Below, piece after piece: positions 58,001 through 64,000 of a stretch of DNA of 64,000 nt. The notes under the pieces are model-generated. The model was not told the origin of the DNA and searched no databases. It was given only the letters and a program-made list of their open reading frames with translations. Every line of letters starts with the position of its first letter. The stretch's first letter is position 1. The position numbers and the translations under genes are program-made. Source of the stretch: Oscarella lobularis (taxonomy: Eukaryota > Porifera > Homoscleromorpha > Homosclerophorida > Oscarellidae); contig NC_089176.1 in NCBI RefSeq assembly GCF_947507565.1, forward strand, positions 3,906,001 through 3,970,000. The letters run 5' to 3'.

Positions 58001-61000
58001 ATGCATTGGCTTACGTTGACGTTCAAAAAAGCGAGGAATCGCATCAATCGCGCGCTCGACTTAGACAAGGTGGGGAGCGCGAAATAAAATGAAAAAAACG
58101 CTTATTTTATTTTTTAGATTGAATCATTGAGTGATTCCGTCAAACATTCCAGTTCAGCTGTCGACACAGCTACTCTTCTAGGCCAGGTATGGTATAAAAG
58201 AAACAGAGACCATATGCAAATTCCTTTTTCTAGATGATTTTAAGGTGGAGTACTGGGGTACCCCGCCCCCTTTGATTTCTAGCAAAATAAAACAATTTTG
58301 ACCAGTGTCTCTGTATCGCTCGTACGTGTCTTACCTCAGCATACATCTACAGCAGCTGTCTTGGCTCTAAAAAAATCAGCGAACCCGCTATTCGGCGTCA
58401 AAAACATGCGGTCTTGCCCGTTCGAGAGCCCTCTCTTCCTTTCGTGATGGTTTCGAAGCGTCCATCGATGCGATTTCGCGTTTTTCTTTCTAAAAAGCAC
58501 AATCCTTGTTAGCCAAAGTATTTTTTACTTCGTTTCTTGACCATGTTGCGATTTCGAAGTGGCCGATCGGTCGAGTAAAGAGGTTTTTGAGCGAAAAGCC
58601 TAACTATGGGCGAGGTCCAATGTATCCCGTATACGATTGTCTTTCAATGGACTTTCTTCGTCGAAGAGCGACTTAGCCTTCGCGATTTGACCGTTGCCAG
58701 GTCGCCATTTTGGAAGTCACGAGATAAACGAAGAAGAAGGTGAGCTTTTGTGTTCGATTGTTTCGCGTAATCGCGATCGCACAAATCACTAAAAAACGCA
58801 AGAAAAGGGCATGCCCAACACCGTTACTGATGTTTGGCGATGAATTTCGACCAGCCAGGGAGTAAATTCGTGACGTTTTGTGGCTGTTTTGAAGGGGTAA
58901 CGCCCTCGTTTGTTTTGTTCAACTTTTTGCCGTGTGCGGGGGAAAGTGCTGGTTATTATTAGTTACACGACGGCACAAACATTGAACTGCAAACCTATTC
59001 TCTATCTATTTCATGCGTGTCCTAATCTCCCTCATGCTCGTCCTCCGAAATATCACTGTACAACACAGACTCAATATCTTCTACACTAAACCCTCTAAAC
59101 GAACTATCACTATCATCTTCTACCACAGAATTATCAACATTACGTACAGATACTTGTTCACATGCACTTTCCCCTTGGACGGCAACTTGAACAGCCACGT
59201 CGTCCTCATCGGAAGAGTACTCCACGTAGTGCCCTAAATATTATTTATAAAATATCCTTTTATATATATGACAATTGCTTCACCTTGGAATCGCTTCCTT
59301 TTAGATTTCCTGAGGGGCACTGGAGCCTCGTCCTCCGATGAAGAATCGGCAGCCGGTGATGGTTGTCGCCTACGCCTCACAGAAGCCGTCGTTCGCTCTT
59401 TGCCCTTTCTCCTTCCCCTGCGACCTGGAGCCGTAGCCTCCCTTTCCTGTGGCCTCTCAGGCGGTGCCTCACCCCCAAACCCGCCAGCCTCGTACGTCGG
59501 GCCTTCCCTTCTTTCCAGATGGTCTTGCGTTTGCGCTGTCTTCTTTTTCAATTTTGCCCTTCTTTTTTTGTTCTCTACTGTTGCCTTTATTTTGCTGGCA
59601 GAAATCCTTTTGGCGTCTATTTCCTTGAAATGATCCAAAGAATGCGTTCCTGGTGAACATCTCATTTCTTGAAGGAGCCGAGCAAAAACAGTGGAGCCAT
59701 TGTTGAATTGCGCAGCAGCAATTCTTGCAGCTATTAGTATAGACGATGCTCCACGGTGTTTTGCTTTTGGGGCAAATGTCCATAGCGTGTTATGGAATGA
59801 CTCGTTGGAATTCTGAGTATGCCCGTCCTTGCACCTTTCCAAAAGACTTTCGTCCGATAGACGCTCAAACAAGCCAAGCAACTCGTGGAAGAAACAATGC
59901 GGAAGTGTCCGATTGTCGTCCTGCTTATACTTGTTCTCCCCAGTTGCCTGATCTTTCTGCCAGCGACACCATGAATCTTCACCTACTGGGCAGTATTGGT
60001 GCTGCTCTGCCTCCGTCTTTGGACAGCTGTCATGATTGTGCACATGTCCCTCTGATGGTTTCCTAGCTTTTCTCTTCCTTCTGGCATCGTCCACATCCTT
60101 CGGGCGACAGGTATGATAGAGTACGGCCATGATATCTCTTTTCATTGCTCCAACATTACCCAAGTTTCGCTTGATTGCGTAGCCGTAGTACGTGCTCAAC
60201 CGATTCATTGCTATTTTCGTTAGACGACCTTTCCCGCCAACCGATCCTCCGTCCTCCAAAACGACTTTTTTAGACGTGTTGACGTAATTCCTCAGGTTGC
60301 TACCCATTCGCTTGTGTACATGGCCTACGCAATCAAGTTTTCTCACTTCTTTTCCCGGGCCGTAAATGTTTTCAACGTAGTTGAAAGCTTTTGAATCTCC
60401 GTCGCCGATGAATGTAGTGTACCGCAACTTGTGCTTTTTTACAGACCGTCCAAAGACTTCTTTTGCTCCTTCAGCCTCCATAGACGCTGCGGAACCTTTG
60501 TAGTTTTTCTGGCACATAGGATGGTGTTTTCGGTACCAGTTCAAATACTCGATGCTGTTCTTGTCGATTCCGCTTCTTTCTTTCAGCTGGCAGCCTCGGC
60601 AGTAGGTGCACAAAAGCTGAAAGTCGATGACATAGCCATTCAATACCGCTGCTTGCACACCGTAGTGTGAAGAATGGCCACGTTTTGCCCAAGTGCCGTC
60701 GTATGAAACGGCAGCGTCAATGACTTCTCCTGCCTGGGCGTTTTGTGACTTGCGATAATCTTGAACAGCGCGAGAAGCGGATTCTTCAAAAACTACTTCA
60801 GAGGCTTCAGAAATTCCCTTCACGTGATTTTCCCAGCTGTCTTGACCGATAAGCGGTGGCATGTTGAAAACGCCGCAGAATCGATGAAAATCGGCTCTGC
60901 CTGAGCCCATCGCCAGACAAGCCAGTACTGCTCTTCGGTTTACATCATGGCTTTGCCCTCCATTTCTGTCAGGTGGTCGTATCTCTGACGTCGGAAAAGA

Positions 61001-64000
61001 GTGCTTTTTGTCGCAGCTTCTGCACGTAAAAACAAGCTGAGAGCAAAAACCCTTTCGCTTGCTGTAATCTTCTGTGATAGTAAAATCACTGCTGTGACAA
61101 AAGCGGCAGACAAGAAAGGCGAGCATGGCTTTCAGTAGAGTGCAAACATTGACGATACGATAATGAGGCTGGTCGAGTTCAGACTCATGTTGAGTTTCGG
61201 GAAGTCCAGCGATGTTCTTCCACGCCGATGGCAAAGAACTGAGTTTTCTCGCTGAACTGCCGTCAGGGTGAGTCGTCTCAGTCCGAAAACCAGTCGAACG
61301 CTGTTCAGCTGCATGCGCTTCCGTCGCAGGAGCAGCTTCAGCTACAGCATCGCCACGATCGACTGACTGCTGACGCATATCGGCAAATCGAGTTCCTCGA
61401 AAGCCGAGACGCTTCCTCTTGGTCCTGAGAGGCATTTCTTATTAGAATAATTGAGCGGAAACGATTTCGCGTGCTTTTTTCGAACAAAGAAGTAGCGCAC
61501 GGTAGACGTTGCCACGACGTTGTCATAACATTACGCTAAGCGCGCTAGCCGTTGCGAGGGAGTGCACGTAAAATATAAGAAAACCCTACAAAAGCGTCGT
61601 TTCGCGTCTCACAGACGTTTCAACGGTAAGTTTTAGTCTTCGAATAGCACGTTTTTGCGCAAGCGATCGCGCGTAAAGGGCATTTTCGGCTTTTTCGATC
61701 GACCGGAAATCCTACGCGGCGCGATTCTTTCGAAAGCAAAACGCTGCGAGACTCGCGAATAGGCCGAGAAGGTAGACAAGACATGTATCTTTATTATTGA
61801 GCTAAAAAATTTTATCTAAAAAAAGCTTCTATTAGTCGCCACGAAGCATCTCATGCGTGTCCTTATCTACCTCATGCAATATGTGGTCTACCAGGCTGGA
61901 TTATTTCCATGACGGCACTATTGGAGTCTTTCCGTTCCCTTGGGTCCATAAGTCGTGTTCTGTCTCACATCAATCTGCTTCAGTAGAACGACTTGACCTC
62001 TGTCCATTCCGAAAACGCGGCGATTCGGAAAGACGGTCGAGAGGGGGACCGTACTCTTCGGGATTCGTTGCCCCGTTCATCGCGCGTTGAGCGTTCCGGA
62101 GCATTTGTCGTCCTTCGCGAGCAATTCGCTCCTCCGACTAAAAGAGAGCACATGTCGATCGAAGAAACGCTCTCTGCGCCTTCGCTGCCTGGAATTGAGT
62201 TCCTCGAAGGCCGAGATGCTTCCTCTTGGTCTTGCGAGGCATTTTCGGAATGTAAACAACAAACTGAAACTGAAGCGACTAGCGCACGGTAGACGTTGCT
62301 ACAACATTACGCTAAGCGCGCTAGCTGTTGCGAGGGAGTGGACACAAATGTAAGAAAACCCTACAAAAGCGTCGTTTCGCGTCTCACAAACGTTTCAACG
62401 GTGAGTTTTAGTCTTCGAATAGCACTTTTTTGCGCAAGCGATCGCGCGTAAAGAGCATTTTTGGCTGTTTTGATCGACCGGAAATCTAACGCTGCGCGAT
62501 TACTCCGTAAACGAAACCCTTTGAAAGACGCGAATAGGCTCAAAAGGTAGCTAAGACGTTTCTCTTTATTATCGAACACACTTCCGAATACAAAAAAAAA
62601 TAAAAAATCTGCGTGGGTTGGGTTCCCCAGTACTCCACCTTAATGTGGAAGCAGCTTGATTGGCCGGATCCTCCTGTTGCATACAGTTTTCTCGTTCAAC
62701 TCACGGACGTCCGTTCTATCTTATTTATTTATTTTATTAATTTATTTATTAATATTTCTTTAGCATATTTGTGTCACGGCTAAGCGTTACGCTGATTGCG
62801 TCATTGATCATCTCAAACGTAAGTCTTATTACGATGATGAAGGTCAATTTGACGTCACGGAACAGGTAAACCTAATTATTTATTTATAAATAATGAGTAG
62901 AGAGGGGGTCGTGTTAGCTTTGTATCAGTGTGAATAATGTGGAGTATGTGCGATCGTCTTTGCAAATGTTACCTGTTGATTTGAATTGGGACGCGGCTTT
63001 GAAGGCCTTGGAAGGTCTTGCTGGGGTTGCGCAGAGTCGCGCCGCTTTGCGCACTATTTTGCGCAGTGCTGACGAAGATTTTGAAAATAAGATATTGATT
63101 ATTGTGGAAAGGATTGGAGAGAGGGTAAAAAAATTGTTTTCAATATTGCGATGTAATTATTAAATATGCTTTTAGATGCGTGTTGATATTGAAAAGTATT
63201 CGCGGTTGTTGCTTAGAGACGCCAGGACTGTCACAACAGAAAACGTAAGGAAAAGATAAATAATAATAAGGGCGTGGTCATATTTATCCTCCTATAATAG
63301 TCCATGAATGGTCTTATGGAATATCTTCAGCAGAATTTGCAGATTTTGAGTGACGGTCTTTTGGATCAACCTTTTCAAATGTGCGTGCATTTATTATTAT
63401 TTCTGTATATTTTTTAAATAAATTCTTTTAGGATTTTGGTGAGCATGTACTATGTTTGCCTCAATCAATGGTATCAATTAGTGAAAGACAGATATGACGT
63501 CAGAACGAGTAGTTCTTCACAGTAGATTAAATAACTTTTTTTCTTAGCTTGAGCCATATATCTATAAGCGTATGGCAGGAGCTCTAAAAGTTAGTCAGGA
63601 GATTGTGTAAGGAATTTAGATTTTTGACGGGTTTTTAGATCCTTCGTTCCTTCTTTTTTGCCGGTGGAAATGGCCTAAGTGAAGAGTCCTTGGAATCAGA
63701 AGCTTATCAAGTAGGAATCCGAGATTTTTTCGTTATGGATTTCATAGTGTCTTAGGCTTTATTTCGGTGCATTGAACGACGAAGGTGGAACAGCCAAGAA
63801 CTGATTTATCAGTATCTAGCCGAACTGGAGAGAGAGCAAGCAGCAATGAAGGTAAATCGACGTATTAGCAGTCGTATCAAAGCAGAAAACACTCGTTCTA
63901 GACAGCAGAACGAGGCTATCTGACCGTCCAGATTGGATACATCGAAAAAGCGGAAAAAATCTGCATTAAAATCATGAACTGCAGAGACATGCCAGCACTC
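55023..64000 (+). CDS. UNC13D: Munc13-4/BAIAP3-type exocytosis protein, split by a transposon; 3' end beyond window
   Basis: Exons read from MFGRLRIRHKSISR (start uncertain) through AKQLDGSFFETLNAQHIQEN to a C2 domain: FVRVSIIEGRNLPPKDPNG, LSDPYCILGVV, TTLNPKWNEQFD and IDIWDSDSEEN, with the calcium-loop Asp residues. Next come GRAHIPLK, GWIQIRTRRQRPKKGEIFVR and the MUN region (HEATQLRD, LLNQHAIQTGVTDLEVAI, FLAFLQ, ESAQYWFTQRYAVAQPIVE, VVELYRARQLDK, LFSMHKSFKALVMHWLTLTF, WKQLDWPDPPVAYSFLVQLT, VTAKRYADCVIDHLK, ALKALEGLAGVAQSRAALRT, PYIYKRMAGALK). The window stops at the start of the second C2 domain (GYIEKAEKICIKIMNCRDMP). Layout C2-MUN-C2 without C1 fits Munc13-4, which primes secretory granules for SNARE fusion. 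The exon MIL|MWKQLDWPDPP is interrupted by the element at 58244-62639; see findings for how splicing might preserve the frame. Confidence 0.85.
58244..58262 (+). repeat. Left terminal inverted repeat of the transposon
   Basis: GGTGGAGTACTGGGGTACC, immediately inside TTAA. Read on plus after the TSD it gives TTAAG|GTGGAG, a weak splice donor. Confidence 0.9.
59022..61435 (-). CDS. Kolobok-like transposase, two exons
   Basis: Exon 1 61435-59284, exon 2 59233-59022, with a 50-bp intron (CAAG|GTGAAG to TTTAG|GGCAC), giving 787 residues. Without splicing the frame would end soon after RKRFQ; splicing adds GHYVEYSSDEDDVAVQ and an acidic tail ending SEDEHEGD. N-terminal half: zinc-finger-like CRFCHSS and CRSCDKKHSF, then MGSGRADFHRFCGVFNMPPL. 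Catalytic core: VSYDGTWAKRGHSSHYGVQA (first Asp), TTFIGDGDSKAFNYVENIYG (second acidic), LDCVGHVHKRMGSNLRNYVN, GGKGRLTKIAMNRLSTYYGY and DGHTQNSNESFHNTLWTFAP (Glu). C terminus is Lys-rich, probably nuclear localisation. No stop or frameshift is seen, so the element may be autonomous. Family placement rests on the TSD and motif pattern, not on a search. Confidence 0.82.
61850..62510 (-). repeat. Internal duplication within the transposon
   Basis: 61850-61890 resembles the 59,010 region beyond the transposase stop (CATGCGTGTCC-TATC-CCTCATGC). 62202-62245 repeats the transposase start region at 61386-61437, and 62281-62505 repeats 61494-61730. So the right 0.8 kb looks like a deletion derivative, with the middle of the gene missing, attached in tandem to the full element. 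Confidence 0.7.
62621..62639 (-). repeat. Right terminal inverted repeat of the transposon
   Basis: Plus strand GGTTCCCCAGTACTCCACC followed by TTAA. It includes CCCCAG|TAC, a candidate splice acceptor at 62629-62630 in the orientation of the host gene. Confidence 0.9.

Larger units (their letters stand above)
58244..62639 (-). mobile_element. Kolobok-like DNA transposon, near full length
   Basis: The ends are inverted: GGTGGAGTACTGGGGTACC at left and, read inward on minus, GGTGGAGTACTGGGGAACC at right (first 15 bases identical). TTAA at 58240-58243 and 62640-62643 is the target duplication. The element is 4,396 bp and carries a spliced transposase gene on minus (61435-59022). TTAA target choice together with a transposase carrying DGTW, GDGDSKAF and NSNESFHN motifs fits the Kolobok superfamily; piggyBac also uses TTAA but has a different protein. 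The near-identical TIRs, exact TSD and open transposase point to a young insertion. Part of the right side is an internal duplication. Confidence 0.88.

Noticed and set aside
58244-62639. piggyBac assignment of the transposon on the basis of TTAA
   Set aside because: The ends start GGTGG rather than CCC-type and the transposase motifs do not look like piggyBac; Kolobok-like fits better.

Overview
The window is animal nuclear DNA. Genes are split into many short exons by compact introns (mostly 40-150 bp, ending TTTTAG or TTCTAG), and almost every recognisable product is a metazoan family: GRB2, a SUN-domain protein, TMEM94, non-muscle myosin II, a Munc13-4/UNC13D-type protein, a BTB-Kelch protein, and CARD, death-domain and NB-ARC proteins. 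Very short introns, dense packing and an expansion of CARD-death-NB-ARC-TPR receptors suggest an early-branching animal, perhaps a sponge. That placement is inference; no marker gene settles it. Exon joins are my reading of splice signals and family similarity.

Layout. 1-910 (-): 3'-truncated persulfide-dioxygenase-like MBL gene. 1106-2692 (-): CARD plus coiled-coil protein. 2693-3847: unresolved GC-rich block with a 20-bp palindrome and a CCAAT/E-box promoter. 3848-4190 (+): uncertain small basic ORF. 4284-6062 (+): three tandem genes for tiny secreted cysteine-rich peptides. 6229-11439 (+): TMEM94. 11719-13632 (-): two tandem GRB2 genes. 14005-18257 (+): SUN protein. 18499-21577 (-): PX-SH3-SH3 adaptor. 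23144-40937 (+): immune-type cluster of one CARD-death adaptor and three CARD-death-NB-ARC-TPR receptors, with broken copies of the adaptor and of a cysteine protease between the receptors. 41201-42580 (-): the intact intronless cathepsin-like protease. 43016-44778 (+): BTB-BACK-Kelch protein. 45142-54559 (+): non-muscle myosin II heavy chain. 55023-64000 (+): UNC13D-type gene, running off the window.

Two points stand out. First, the receptor cluster records its own history: each extra copy sits between chimeric joints of the protease gene and the adaptor gene, so a 5.7-6.0 kb unit duplicated twice through breakpoints with little or no homology. Second, a 4,396-bp Kolobok-like DNA transposon with TTAA target duplication lies inside a coding exon of the UNC13D gene. 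Its right terminal inverted repeat ends in CCCCAG placed so that splicing from the native upstream donor to that AG would keep the frame, exchanging two codons for three. The element may therefore be carried as part of an intron rather than destroying the gene.

As a group, the CARD coiled-coil protein, CARD-death adaptor, receptors, SH3/SH2 and PX-SH3 adaptors and secreted peptides would fit an innate immune or signalling neighbourhood, but co-location alone does not prove a shared pathway.
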